In this document: positions 1-9,543 of the stretch, piece by piece
Layout of the letters: every line of letters begins with the position of its first letter
Position numbering within the stretch: position 1 is the stretch's first letter
Origin: Clostridium sp. NkU-1
Lineage (GTDB): Bacteria > Bacillota_A > Clostridia > Lachnospirales > Lachnospiraceae
Reading direction: 5' to 3'
DNA: 64,000 nt
Assembly (NCBI GenBank): GCA_001312405.1
Contig: BBDR01000009.1
Span: forward strand, 112,788-176,787
Translations under genes and position numbers: made by a program
Notes under the pieces: model-generated
The model's input: only the letters and a program-made list of their open reading frames with translations
Database searches by the model: none
What the model was told of the DNA's origin: nothing

Positions 1-1254
1 TGGAAGGGTAAGTGTCCTGCAGTTCATCGAATAAGGTCTTTTCCATATTCAGCACCTGATGTTCCTGGTCATAATAGCCGATATGTACCTTGGAGCCTAA
101 GGAAATCTCCCCTTCATCCGGTTCTAAAATACCGTTTAATATTTTAAGAATGGTAGTTTTTCCGGTTCCGTTGCCGCCGATGATCGCTACCCGTTCCCCT
201 CGTTTGATTTCAAAGCTGACGTTATCAAAAAGCTGGTTCTGAGGGAAGGCCTTTCCCAGGCCGCGGACGGTGAGAACATCGTTTCCACTGATGATATTGG
301 GCTCCAGACGGATCTTCATCTCATCGTTTATTTCTGTTGGCCTTTCCAGAACTTCGATTTTATCCAGCATCTTTTCCCGCTTTCCGCCCGTTTGATGGAT
401 TTTTCCCGGTTAAAAGATTTTAATTTGGCAATAACTTCTTCCTGATGCTTGATTTCCTGCTGCTGGTTTATATACGCTTTCATCTGGGCATCCCGGATCA
501 TGGCCCGCTTTCCGCTGTAATCGGTGTAATTTCCCTGATACACGCTCATAAGGCCGTTATCCAGTTCCATGATCTTCGTGACCACACGGTCAAGGAAATA
601 GCGGTCATGGGCAACGATAATAACGCTGCCGTCGTAGTTGATCAGATATCCTTCCAGCCATGCAATGGATTCCATATCCAGGTGGTTGGTAGGCTCGTCA
701 AGGAGAATGATGTCCGGCTTGGTGAGAAGGAGCCGGCCTAGGGATACCCTGGTTTTCTGGCCGCCGGATAGAGCCATGACAGGCTTATGAAATTCCTCTT
801 CCGTAAAACCAAGTCCTTTTAGTACTCCTGTCACTTCGCTTTGATAGGCGTAGCCGTTTAACAGCTCAAATTCGTGGTTGAGGCGGCTGTAGGCGGTGAG
901 CATGGCTTCCAGCTCTTCTCCTGTGGCGTGCTTCATATCCACTTCCAGCTGGCGGATCCTTGCTTCCATTTCCATGACAGGCCGCTTGGTTTCCAGGACC
1001 TCCTCATAAACGGTCCGGTCTCCGGATAAATCCTGGTGCTGTGCCAGGTAGCCGATGGATTTTCCCTTGGAAACTATTACATCTCCTTCATCGGCAGCAA
1101 GCTCTCCGATGATGATCTTTAAAAGAGTGGATTTCCCGGCTCCGTTAATTCCCACAATGGCGGCTTTTTCATGGTCTTCTATGTGAAAGGAAGCATGTTT
1201 GATCACCTGGTTGCTTCCAAATGCTTTGCTTATATTATTGCATGACAGAATCAT
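1..1254 (-). CDS. ABC-F family ATP-binding protein (C-terminus off window, frameshifted)
   Basis: Soluble ABC protein with two tandem ATPase domains and no membrane segment, a family that acts at the ribosome. The first domain shows Walker A GINGAGKST, signature LSGGQKTR and Walker B ILLDEPTNHLD, followed by the basic inter-domain linker. Near position 385 one base is missing: the reading frame changes after the AIKRAES stretch, and in the shifted frame the second domain continues (Walker A GGNGTGKTT on the minus strand around 165-190) to the window edge. ATG at 1254 follows AGGAAAGAGG. ABC-F proteins include both housekeeping factors (EttA/YdiF type) and antibiotic-protection factors; nothing here decides which. 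Confidence 0.88.
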
Positions 1255-1260
1255 GTTTCA

Positions 1261-1361
1261 TTTCCTCTTTCCTGCTTGTTTTATGGCATAAAGGTATATC
1301 CATAGGGTGTTTCCTCTTTCCTGCTTGTTTTTCAGAGTATATAACTATACCCGTAGGGTAT
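1261..1361 (-). repeat. Two tandem ~50-bp intergenic repeat units upstream of the ABC-F gene
   Basis: A 22-bp stretch at 1261-1282 recurs exactly at 1310-1331. On the minus strand each unit starts with ACACCCTATGG or ATACCCTACGG and ends in AGGAAAGAGGAAA, which looks like a ribosome-binding site. The unit resembles the tandem repeats at 17949-18037, so it is a dispersed family. The inner unit supplies the ribosome site of the ABC-F gene. Confidence 0.7.
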
Positions 1362-1444
1362 TATCCTCCTGTATGAATGTAAGGCAATAGAAATAGTATA
1401 ATATAGGTCCTTTCTTTTTTCAAGGATACAATGATAAAACCCGT

Positions 1445-1473
1445 TTGACATTATTTTGTCATGCAGTTATAAT
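1445..1473 (+). promoter_or_regulatory. Sigma-A promoter of rex
   Basis: TTGACA (1445-1450), 17-bp spacer, TATAAT (1468-1473): a perfect consensus promoter 37 bp upstream of the rex start. The -35 lies in a small inverted repeat TGACA-N6-TGTCA whose binding protein, if any, is unknown; it does not match the Rex consensus. Confidence 0.85.
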
Positions 1474-1510
1474 AATATTAGTTTGATTCTAAGTTAAAGA
1501 AGGTGAAGAA

Positions 1511-2185
1511 GTGTCAGAGAAAGAAATTTCCAAAGCAGTGATTACCAGGCTTCCGAGATATTATCGGTATCTGGGTGAATTAATGGAGGATGGAGTGGAA
1601 CGTATTTCCTCCAATGACCTAAGTGTACGAATGAAAGTGACCGCTTCTCAAATCCGTCAGGATTTGAATAATTTCGGCGGATTCGGCCAGCAGGGCTATG
1701 GCTATAATGTAAAATACTTATATGCAGAGATCGGGAAGATACTGGGAATAGACAGGCAGCATAATATCGTTATCATAGGCGCTGGAAATTTAGGACAGGC
1801 AATTGCTAATTATGCCAATTTTGAAAAACGGGGTTTTCTCATTAAAGGTATGTTTGATATCAATCCGCGCCTGATCGGCCTTGTGGTCCGTGGGATAGAG
1901 ATCCGCAGCGTAGATGATCTGGAGCAGTTCGTGAAAGACAATGATGTCCAGATTGCGGCGCTGACCATTCCAAAGACAAAGGCGCCGGAGATAGCAGACC
2001 GCCTTGTGAAGGCAGGGATCAAGGCGATCTGGAATTTTGCCCATACGGATTTAAGCGTACCGGAAGATGTGGTTGTAGAAAATGTCCACTTATCGGAAAG
2101 CCTGATGCGGTTATCCTACCGGGTCTGCAACATGCAGGATAAAACCGAGGAAGAAAGAAACAGACAATCTGAAGAACTGGAGTAA
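1511..2185 (+). CDS. rex: Redox-sensing transcriptional repressor Rex
   Basis: NADH/NAD+-responsive repressor of fermentation and NADH-oxidation genes. The 224-residue protein has the N-terminal winged helix (ITRLPRYYRYLGEL; SQIRQDLNNFGGFGQQGYGY) and a Rossmann domain with IIGAGNLGQAIANY near residue 85. Length and order are normal for Rex and the frame is intact. The start is GTG at 1511 after AAGAAGGTGAAGAA. A Rex-type operator overlaps the NADH oxidase promoter at 47364-47381, a likely target. Confidence 0.96.
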   Translation: MSEKEISKAVITRLPRYYRYLGELMEDGVERISSNDLSVRMKVTASQIRQDLNNFGGFGQQGYGYNVKYLYAEIGKILGIDRQHNIVIIGAGNLGQAIANYANFEKRGFLIKGMFDINPRLIGLVVRGIEIRSVDDLEQFVKDNDVQIAALTIPKTKAPEIADRLVKAGIKAIWNFAHTDLSVPEDVVVENVHLSESLMRLSYRVCNMQDKTEEERNRQSEELE

Positions 2186-2190
2186 CATAC

Positions 2191-2234
2191 CTGCCGGCAG
2201 GCGAAGGGAAATCTCTTCGCTGCCGGTAGTTTTT
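2191..2234 (+). terminator. Rho-independent terminator of rex
   Basis: GC-rich inverted repeat (CCGGCAGGCGAAG pairing with CTTCGCTGCCGG) followed by a T run, directly after the rex stop. Confidence 0.85.
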
Positions 2235-2262
2235 CTATAGACAGAGTTCAAGGAGGGAATAT

Positions 2263-3770
2263 ATGAGATATCTGGTAACAGGAGGACAGATGAAGCAGGT
2301 GGACCGCTACACCATAGAGAATATAGGGGTTCCCTCTCTGGTGCTTATGGAACGGGCCGCCCTGGCGGTTACAGAAGAAGTGATAAACCTTGGGCAGAAG
2401 ACGGACCGGATATGGGTCTTGTGCGGAAACGGCAATAACGGAGCGGATGGAGTCGCGGCTGCCAGAATGCTGCATTTAAAAGGATATACGGTGTCTGCTC
2501 TATTGGCAGCCGGAGGAGAAAAGGGAAGCAGCGAATATTTGACCCAGGTTTCTATTGCAAAACATACGGGCGTCAATCTGGCAGAAATTTCTGATCTCAT
2601 ACCAGGTACCTGTGATATTCTCATTGACGCGCTTTTCGGCGTGGGGCTGGACCGGGAGATTCTTGGCAGATACCGGGAAATCACGGAGACAGTACTCCGC
2701 TGCAGACCGAAATTTACGGTGGCAGTGGATATTCCCTCAGGCATTCATTCCGATACGGGACAGATTATGGGGATTGCTTTAAAGGCGGACGTAACCGTTA
2801 CCTTTGGCTATGAAAAGCTGGGGACCATGCTGTATCCGGGGAAGGAATACGGCGGAAGGGTGCTTGTTGCTGACATCGGTTTTCCGGGGGAGAGCTTAGA
2901 ACGCCTTAAGACAGAATATTTCACCCTGGATCCGGGAGATGAGGAACAGCTTCCAAAGCGCCCGGCCTATTCCAATAAAGGCAGCTTTGGAAAAGTCCTT
3001 GTGGTGGCAGGGTCTAAAAACATGAGCGGGGCAGCTATTTGTGCGCTTTGGCCGCTTACAGGACAGGAGCCGGCCTGGTGAAAATTTTTACTGTGGAGGA
3101 AAACAGGACCATCCTTCAAACCGGACTTCCGGAAGCTATCATTACCACCTATGATGCCGGGGAGGCAGAAGCAGGGACAGATGAATTTAAAAAGCTGCTG
3201 GTAAAGCAGTGTGAATGGGCCACTGCCATTGTTCTGGGACCAGGGCTTGGGCAGGAAGGCTATGTAAGGAATCTGGTGGAAGAAGTCCTTGCCAATGCCT
3301 ATGTTCCCATTGTTCTGGATGCAGACGGGCTGAATACGATAGCGTCAAACCCGGAGCTGACCAGCTATTTTACGGAAAATATCATTGTAACTCCTCATTT
3401 GGGAGAGATGGCAAGGCTTACGGGAAGCGACTTAAAAACAATACAAAAACAACTGATTGCTGCGGCCAGGGAATATGCGGACCGGTTCGGCATCACCTGC
3501 GTGTTAAAGGATGCGGTGACCATTGGGGCATTAAAGGACCAGAGGACCTATATCAATGGAAGCGGCAACAGCGCCATGGCAAAAGCCGGGGCAGGAGATG
3601 TGCTGACCGGGATCATAGCCGGGCTTTTAGCTCTGGGTCTGGAAGAGTCAGATGCAGCGGCTTTCGGCGTATGGCTTCATGGCCGTGCAGGAGATATGGT
3701 AAAAGAGAAACAGGGGGATCACAGCCTTCTTGCCAGGGAACTGGCGGAAGAAATACATTCGATACGGTAG
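2263..3770 (+). CDS. nnr: Bifunctional NAD(P)H-hydrate repair enzyme (frameshift near 3038)
   Basis: Repairs hydrated NADH and NADPH. The N-terminal YjeF domain (epimerase; CGNGNNGADGVAAARML near residue 55) precedes an ADP-dependent dehydratase domain of ribokinase fold, with VLGPGLGQ, the ALDADGLN-like VLDADGLN, and KAGAGDVLTGIIAG near the end. The reading frame breaks around 3038, just after VVAGSKNMSGAA, and resumes one base out as CALAAYRTGAGLVK, so one base appears to be missing. The corrected length of about 500 residues is normal. ATG at 2263 follows AAGGAGGGAATAT. The alr gene follows 11 bp later. Confidence 0.92.
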
Positions 3771-3781
3771 AGGTCAAAGTG

Positions 3782-4996
3782 ATGAAATTATACAGCAGAG
3801 TTTATGAAACAATTGATTTAGATGCTATCCGGCACAATATGGAGGCCATGAAGGCAAATCTTAAGGAAGGGACCAGGATGATCGGCGTTGTAAAATCTGA
3901 TGGATACGGCCACGGAGCGGTTCCTGTAGCCTGGGCCATAGATTCCTATGTGTGGGGATATGCGGTGGCCACCGTGGAAGAAGGTGTGATTTTAAGGAGA
4001 CACGGAATCAGAAAGCCCATTCTGGTCCTGGGAGTCGTGCCTTATGATGGGTACAGCCTTTTGGTGGAATATGGGATCAGCTCCTCCATATTTCAGCTTA
4101 AACGGGCAGAGCGCCTTTCTGCTCTGGCGGAAAAGGCGGGGAAAAAGGCAGTGATACATCTGGCGCTGGATACGGGCATGAGCAGAATCGGATATCCGGT
4201 CACAGAGGAATCGGCAGATGAGGCGGTGAAAATCTGCGGCCTTCCTGGAATTGAAGTGGAAGGACTGTTCACTCATTTTGCAAAGGCAGATGAAAGGGAT
4301 AAGGCAGCCACCGATAAACAGATTGAAAGGTATGAGAAATTCGTAACCATGCTTTCTGACCGGGGGATCAGGATCCCTGTCCTTCACTGCTCCAACAGCG
4401 CCGGAATCCTGGATATACAGCGTGCTAACTTTCAGGCGGTACGGGCTGGGATATCCATATACGGCATTTATCCGTCAGGAGAGGTTGACAGGGATATGGT
4501 AAGGCTTAAGCCTGCCATGGAATTGAAAAGCTTTATTTCTTACGTGAAAAAAATCGAGCCTGGAACTTCTGTAAGCTACGGGGGGACATTTACCGCTGAC
4601 CGGGAGATGACAATCGCCACGATTCCCGTAGGATATGGGGACGGCTATCCAAGGAATCTTTCCGGAAAAGGGGAAGTGCTTATAAGGGGACAGCGCGCCA
4701 GGATATTAGGGCGTATGTGCATGGACCAGTTCATGGTGGATGTGACTGAAATAAAGGCCGCAGAAGAAGAGGATGAGGTGGTTTTGATCGGCAGGCAGGG
4801 AAAGGAAGAAATTACGGTAGAAGAGCTTGCCAGAGCCGGTGGCGGCTTTCATTATGAAATCGTCTGCGATATGGGCAAACGGGTCCCCCGGGTCTATTTG
4901 GAAAACGGCCGGGTCATTGGAACGAAAGATTATTTTGATGATTGTTACGAAGGGTTTTGCAAGGCTGATAACATACTCCATGTCCAAAACATATGA
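3782..4996 (+). CDS. alr: Alanine racemase
   Basis: PLP enzyme making D-alanine for peptidoglycan. 404 residues, intact. The PLP lysine lies in VVKSDGYGHG near residue 40 (usually VVKADAYGHG, so a Ser replaces Ala). The substrate-side motif SYGGTF and the C-terminal RMCMDQFMVDVT strand are present. The ATG at 3782 was chosen because the protein aligns with the family from MKLYSRVY; the open frame runs upstream, but only as an overlap with nnr. The tail (about 25 residues past GTKDYF) is slightly longer than usual. Confidence 0.95.
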   Translation: MKLYSRVYETIDLDAIRHNMEAMKANLKEGTRMIGVVKSDGYGHGAVPVAWAIDSYVWGYAVATVEEGVILRRHGIRKPILVLGVVPYDGYSLLVEYGISSSIFQLKRAERLSALAEKAGKKAVIHLALDTGMSRIGYPVTEESADEAVKICGLPGIEVEGLFTHFAKADERDKAATDKQIERYEKFVTMLSDRGIRIPVLHCSNSAGILDIQRANFQAVRAGISIYGIYPSGEVDRDMVRLKPAMELKSFISYVKKIEPGTSVSYGGTFTADREMTIATIPVGYGDGYPRNLSGKGEVLIRGQRARILGRMCMDQFMVDVTEIKAAEEEDEVVLIGRQGKEEITVEELARAGGGFHYEIVCDMGKRVPRVYLENGRVIGTKDYFDDCYEGFCKADNILHVQNI

Positions 4997-5095
4997 TAAG
5001 GTATGCGGCGGAAAAACTTAATTGAATACTCGAGTCAAAGAAGGTCAATACTAGACTTAGGTAAGATTCCTAAATAATTGACGGAGTGTGAGAGT

Positions 5096-5443
5096 GTGAT
5101 AATCAGACGTGGAGACATTTATTATGCAGACCTAAGACCGGTGGTCGGCTCTGAGCAGGGCGGGATCCGTCCGGTTCTTATTATACAGAACGACATAGGC
5201 AATAAGCACAGCCCTACCGTAATCTGTGCAGCAATTACATCAAGAATGAATAAGGCGAAGCTTCCCACCCATGTGGAGCTGGATACCAAAAAATGTGATA
5301 TGATTAAGGATTCGGTAATCCTTTTAGAACAGCTTCGCACCATTGATAAGCAGAGACTGAAGGAAAAGATCTGTCATATTGACGAAGAGCTACAGCAGGA
5401 AGTGGACTGTGCATTAAGGGTGAGCCTGGAACTGGATACATAG
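5096..5443 (+). CDS. mazF: MazF/PemK-type mRNA interferase
   Basis: Ribosome-independent endoribonuclease of the MazF/PemK family. The typical start [32 protein letters not shown] and the ICAAITSR strand are present, at about 115 residues. The start is GTG at 5096, with GGAG ten bases upstream; TTG at 5078 is an alternative. The 99-bp gap after alr has no ORF resembling MazE, so the toxin appears unpaired here. The alr-mazF order is common in Firmicutes. Confidence 0.9.
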   Translation: MIIRRGDIYYADLRPVVGSEQGGIRPVLIIQNDIGNKHSPTVICAAITSRMNKAKLPTHVELDTKKCDMIKDSVILLEQLRTIDKQRLKEKICHIDEELQQEVDCALRVSLELDT

Positions 5444-5463
5444 TTCACCGGAATCGAACTTCC

Positions 5464-5492
5464 TTGACGGATTACTGAGAAAATGGTATATT
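5464..5492 (+). promoter_or_regulatory. Sigma-A promoter of the CorC-like gene
   Basis: TTGACG, 17-bp spacer, TATATT, 60 bp upstream of the next start codon. Confidence 0.6.
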
Positions 5493-5552
5493 TCTAAGTA
5501 GTTACGAGAAAAAAATACGAATGATAATGGACAAAAGGAGTAGATTTTTAGA

Positions 5553-6947
5553 ATGGACGATGGCAATCCGCTTATACGCGTGATTATTTTTATTGCTTTT
5601 ATCGTGCTGGACGCTATATTCTATGGATTTGGAGCAGCAATCCAAAACGTGAATACAGGCGAACTGGAGCATCAGATGGAGGAGGGTAGTAAAAAGGCCG
5701 GTCAGCTGTTACATATTGTAAACAGGCCGACAAGGTTTGTAAATACTATCCAGATCACCACAAATTTAATCGGTATGGTAACCGGGGCTTTTGTTTTGGA
5801 GCAGCTGGGAGCAAGGTTAGAGACTGTCCTGACAAGAGACGGGGCTTATGCCAGCCAATGGATATCCCTTATCAGCCTGCTGCTGGTTTCTGTCCTGCTG
5901 GTCGTGCTTTTGATCAGCTTTGGCATCATTATTCCAAAACGATGTGCGGCGAAAAACCCTGAAAAATGGGGGTATCGGATGCTGCCTGCGGTATCTGTCA
6001 TTATGATACCTGTTATCCCCTTTACCTGGCTGGCCAATGTGGTGGCTTACTTTGTCTTAAAGCTGCTGGGTATCGATATGGCATCAGATAATGAGAACGT
6101 TACGGAAGAGGACATCATGTCCATGGTGAACGAGGGCCATGAACAAGGCGTTTTAGAGGCCAGGGAAGCGGAGATGATTACAAACATCTTTGAGCTGAAT
6201 GATAAGGAAGCCGGGGATATTATGACCCACCGAAAGAATCTTGTCGCTTTGGATGGCGAGATCACTCTTCGGGAGGCTGTGAATTTTATACTGAAAGAGG
6301 GATTCAATTCCCGTTATCCGATTTATAAAAAAGATGTGGATGATATTATCGGGATCCTTCATATGAAGGATGCTCTTATAGCCGTGGAAAATAAAAGGAA
6401 TGCGTCCCGTCAGCTGTGGGAGATCGAGGGACTTCTCAGAGAGGCTCATTTCATTCCGGAAACCAGGAACATTGATACCCTGTTTAAGGAAATGCAGTCC
6501 AGAAAGATCCATATGGTAATTGTAGTGGATGAATATGGGCAGACGGCGGGTATCGTGACAATGGAAGATATTCTGGAAGAGATCGTAGGCAATATCCTGG
6601 ACGAATATGATGTGGATGAAGAATACATTGTCCCTTCAGACGACGGTTCCTATGTGGTGAGCGGCATGACTCCCCTGGAAGATGTAGAAAGGGCCTTGAA
6701 CATTGAATTTGACGAGGAGGATTACGACTCCTATGATACCATAAACGGTCTGCTGATTTCCAGGCTGGACCGGATTCCCCAGGAAGGGGAAGAGACGGAG
6801 GTGTCCATTCTGGGATATTGTTTCAAAATCCTTCGTGTGGAAAATAAGATCATTCATACCATCCGGGTCAGGAAAGAAGAACCGGAAGAGAAGCAGGAGG
6901 ATGCGGACCTTAAGAAAATAGAGGCCCATGAGGAATCTCCGGAGTAA
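5553..6947 (+). CDS. CNNM/CBS/CorC_HlyC membrane protein (hemolysin family)
   Basis: Integral membrane protein of the CorC/HlyC family, associated with magnesium or other divalent cation handling. N-terminal DUF21 (CNNM) region with about four hydrophobic segments (residues 5-30, 65-85, 100-130, 145-175), a CBS pair (about 215-340; IMTHRKNLVALDGE and IVTMEDILEEIVG), then a CorC_HlyC domain ending near residue 440 and an acidic tail. 464 residues, intact frame. ATG at 5553 follows AAAAGGAG. Substrate cannot be read from the sequence. Confidence 0.92.
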   Translation: MDDGNPLIRVIIFIAFIVLDAIFYGFGAAIQNVNTGELEHQMEEGSKKAGQLLHIVNRPTRFVNTIQITTNLIGMVTGAFVLEQLGARLETVLTRDGAYASQWISLISLLLVSVLLVVLLISFGIIIPKRCAAKNPEKWGYRMLPAVSVIMIPVIPFTWLANVVAYFVLKLLGIDMASDNENVTEEDIMSMVNEGHEQGVLEAREAEMITNIFELNDKEAGDIMTHRKNLVALDGEITLREAVNFILKEGFNSRYPIYKKDVDDIIGILHMKDALIAVENKRNASRQLWEIEGLLREAHFIPETRNIDTLFKEMQSRKIHMVIVVDEYGQTAGIVTMEDILEEIVGNILDEYDVDEEYIVPSDDGSYVVSGMTPLEDVERALNIEFDEEDYDSYDTINGLLISRLDRIPQEGEETEVSILGYCFKILRVENKIIHTIRVRKEEPEEKQEDADLKKIEAHEESPE

Positions 6948-6960
6948 AAAGTGTAAAACG

Positions 6961-7020
6961 TGCACAGCTGTCATTTGTTCCCAGGTAAAAAGGGGAATCG
7001 GCGGCTGTGCATTATTTTCT
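6961..7020 (+). terminator. Probable terminator after the CorC-like gene
   Basis: TGCACAGC (6961-6968) pairs with GCTGTGCA (7004-7011), followed by ATTATTTTC. The loop is long and the T run weak. Confidence 0.45.
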
Positions 7021-7062
7021 TGCAAGATAATAAAAATAGTGCTAAAATGAAAAAGATGTTGA

Positions 7063-7110
7063 TTTTTTAGCCGAATCAAGTAGCGAAGCGGATTGCGAAT
7101 ATCCGCTTGA
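7063..7110 (+). repeat. Dispersed intergenic repeat, copy 1
   Basis: Contains GAATCAAGTAG and then GCGGAT-TGCGAAT-ATCCGC-TTGA, a small hairpin. The same two blocks recur at 28862-28912 and, split by an insertion, at 43552-43776. All three copies lie between genes; this one is just upstream of yebC. Confidence 0.65.
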
Positions 7111-7156
7111 CAAATTATAAGGACGAAATAGAGAAAGAAAAGGAGTGTTGGAAACA

Positions 7157-7885
7157 ATGTCAGGACATTCAAAGTTCGCGAATATTAAACACAAAAAAAG
7201 AGAAAAAACGATGCCGCAAAAGGCAAGGTTTTCACTGTCATTGGAAGAGAACTGGCGGTAGCGGTGAAAGAAGGCGGACCAGACCCTGCAAACAATAGTA
7301 AGCTCCGTGATATTATCGCAAAGGCGAAGGCCAATAATATGCCCAATGATACCATTGACCGCGGCATTAAAAAAGCAGCCGGCGATGCAGGTTCTGTTAA
7401 TTATGAAACCATTACATACGAAGGATACGGCTAACGGGGTTGCAATCATCGTAGATACGCTGACAGACAATAAGAACCGGACTGCAGCAAACGTAAGAAA
7501 CGCATTTACCAAAGGCGGCGGCAATGTGGGAACTCCCGGCTGTGTGTCCTTTATGTTTGATAGAAAAGGCCAGATCATCATTGATAAAGAAGAATGTGAA
7601 CTGGATCCTGATGAGCTGATGATGATTTCCCTGGAAGCAGGCGCCGAAGACTTTTCTGAGGAAGAGGACAGCTTTGAAGTAATTACCGGACCAGAGGAAT
7701 TCAGTGGAGTGCGTGAGGCACTGGAAGCTGCAGGCGTTCCCATGGTGGAAGCAGATGTTACCATGATTCCTCAGACTTGGGTGGAATTAACGGATGAAGA
7801 GTCCGTTAAGAAGATGAACCGGATTTTGGATCTTTTAGATGTGGAAGATGACGTACAGGCCACTTACCATAACTGGGAAGAATAA
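7157..7885 (+). CDS. yebC: YebC/PmpR family regulator / translation factor (three indels)
   Basis: Widely conserved protein of about 240 residues, described as a transcriptional regulator and more recently as a ribosome-associated factor for proline-rich sequences. It starts [14 protein letters not shown]. The frame is broken by one extra A in each of the A runs 7193-7199 and 7203-7208, and by two missing bases near 7431, where GEGYGPNG-type sequence should be read. Downstream it reads [30 protein letters not shown] and [11 protein letters not shown], as in YebC. ATG at 7157 follows AGGAGTGTTGGAAACA. Confidence 0.93.
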
Positions 7886-7908
7886 AGTTTATATACAATC
7901 ATAAAAAA

Positions 7909-7945
7909 GTGAGGAAAAGCTTTTAGCAGGCTTTCCTCACTTTTT
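7909..7945. terminator. Bidirectional terminator between convergent genes
   Basis: GTGAGGAAAAGC (7909-7920) pairs with GGCTTTCCTCAC (7929-7940); A run before and T run after, so it serves yebC and the minus-strand receptor gene. Confidence 0.85.
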
Positions 7946-7950
7946 ATATG

Positions 7951-8731
7951 TTAGTCGATTTCCGTTAGATTCCTTACGGACTTTTCGATCGCTCCAACAA
8001 GCTCATGGATCCTTTGATAGACAGCTCCGGAGCTTTTTGATATATCTCCAAACTCTCTGGCAACCACGGCAAAGCTACCCCTGCTTCTCCAGCCCTGGCG
8101 GCTTCAATGGAGGCGTTGATGGAAAGGATATTTTCCATGGAGGCAACATTCTGGAGATCACGGGTTTTATTTGTCACTTCGCTTAAGGATCTTTGGATGT
8201 TTCCTATTTCGGAATCAAGAACGTTGTTTCTTTTTTGTGTAATGGCCTTAATATATTCAAGATTGACCAGCTGGTTTACGATGTTTCCCAGCATTTGGGC
8301 GGAAGCCTGGATCATGTGCTCGGACCGGACAGGAATCTTTTTAAGTGCGTCCACATAGGAAGCTTCGTTTACGCCGATTTCTCTTGCAATGCTTCGGAAT
8401 TTTTCTTCCTCCGGTTCTTTCGGGAGAACTTGTCCACCTATGACAGCGCCCACTTTTTCACCGTTTATGATGATGTCGGTGGAAAAGTCCATAAGGCCTG
8501 CATGGCAGAAATAGGCTCCGCTTCCTTCCGCATCGCACTTCTGGCACCGCTGGAGGCCTTCCTGGCTCCCTCTGGTGTATTTCATACAGAAATCAGAAAA
8601 ATTACTTCCCTTTGTTATGTAATTGCCTTCTGCGTCCAGCGTAATGGCTGCCAGGCCGGTGGAGTCGGAAAATTGATCCTGGATTTTTTTGCAAAGCATT
8701 TAGATCAATGAATTTTTTTGATGTCAATCAT
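7951..8731 (-). CDS. PocR-domain sensor fused to a short chemoreceptor-type signalling segment (frameshifted)
   Basis: The N-terminal PocR domain (residues about 10-165) has the conserved Cys set RCQKCD...YFCHAGLMDF. It is followed by a short coiled-coil with the methyl-accepting hairpin tip signature [18 protein letters not shown]. No transmembrane segment is visible, so it is probably cytoplasmic. The conventional N-terminus MIDIKKFIDLNALQKIQ is recovered only if two T7 runs (8684-8690 and 8713-8719) are read as T6, giving a start at 8731. A missing base near 8078 hides the C-terminus (FAVVAREFGDIS...VRNLTEID), which ends at 7951. The signalling segment is much shorter than a full receptor. 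Ligand unknown. Confidence 0.8.
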
Positions 8732-8903
8732 ACTCTTTTTGCCGCCCTTTCTGTAGTAAAGTGCTATACAACTTTTATGTATAATATTATATAATATTGG
8801 AGAAGGAATTACAAGCAAGTAATCGAGCAAAAGACGAAAAGAAATGAATACACGCCATAAAAGGTGGTACGGTGTTAAAAGGAAATGGAAGAGGATTAAG
8901 ATT

Positions 8904-9540
8904 ATGGATAGCGACCGATTGTACCGGGTAAAAAAAGAAGATGTGGAAAAATTAAAGGAACTGCTGACAGAATGCTTTGCCGGAGATCCGCTTTATTGCA
9001 GCCTGATCCCTGACGGAAACACCAGGAGCCGTCTGCTCCCGGAATTATTTGAATGTGATATGGAGGAATTTTTAGAAACTTGTGAAATATATGCCGACAG
9101 CCCGGAAATTAACGGGATCCTTGTGGTGGATGATGAATCCCAGCCTTACAATGCCTTTCATTACTATCTGGCAGAAGCAGCCGCCCTTTTAAAAACGGAC
9201 GGCTATCTGATCAAGGAAGATCCTTCTTTAAAAACATTCTGGAATTTTTTTCCAGGGAAGGGATTATTTGAATTCCAGCTGGACGGACCGGCTTGACCAG
9301 GAGAAACGGCTGCACATCATTTATCTGGCTGTGCGCCCTGCCGTTCAGCATCATGGAATATCCTCTCTCCTGTTAAGGGAAGCCATTGACTACGCAGATA
9401 AAAATAAGCTCATGATTTCCCTGGAAACACACAATGAAAGCAATGTACAGTTTTATGAACATTTCGGCTTCAAGGTCTTCAGCATTGTGGAAAAGCGTTT
9501 TCATTTAAAACAATACTGCATGGTCCGGGAAATAAAATAA
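8904..9540 (+). CDS. GNAT family N-acetyltransferase (frameshift at 9245-9251)
   Basis: Probable acetyl-CoA-dependent acetyltransferase. The C-terminal half has the GNAT core (IIYLAVRPAVQHHGISSLLL, then ETHNESNVQFYEHFGF). The halves are in different frames; shortening the T7 run 9245-9251 by one joins them as WNFFQGRDYLNSSWTDRLDQ. ATG at 8904 follows GAAGAGGATTAAGATT. About 210 residues; substrate unknown. Confidence 0.8.
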
Positions 9541-9543
9541 TGC

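Noticed and set aside
1200..1303. Possible 22-residue leader ORF before the ABC-F gene
   Set aside because: ATG with a distant ribosome site inside the repeat unit; no alternative hairpins found, so probably an accident of the repeat.
1446..1461. TGACA-N6-TGTCA in the rex promoter as a Rex autoregulation site
   Set aside because: Does not match the TTGTTAA...TTAACAA consensus.
3215..3781. In-frame upstream extension of alr
   Set aside because: Only an out-of-frame shadow of nnr; the racemase aligns from 3782.
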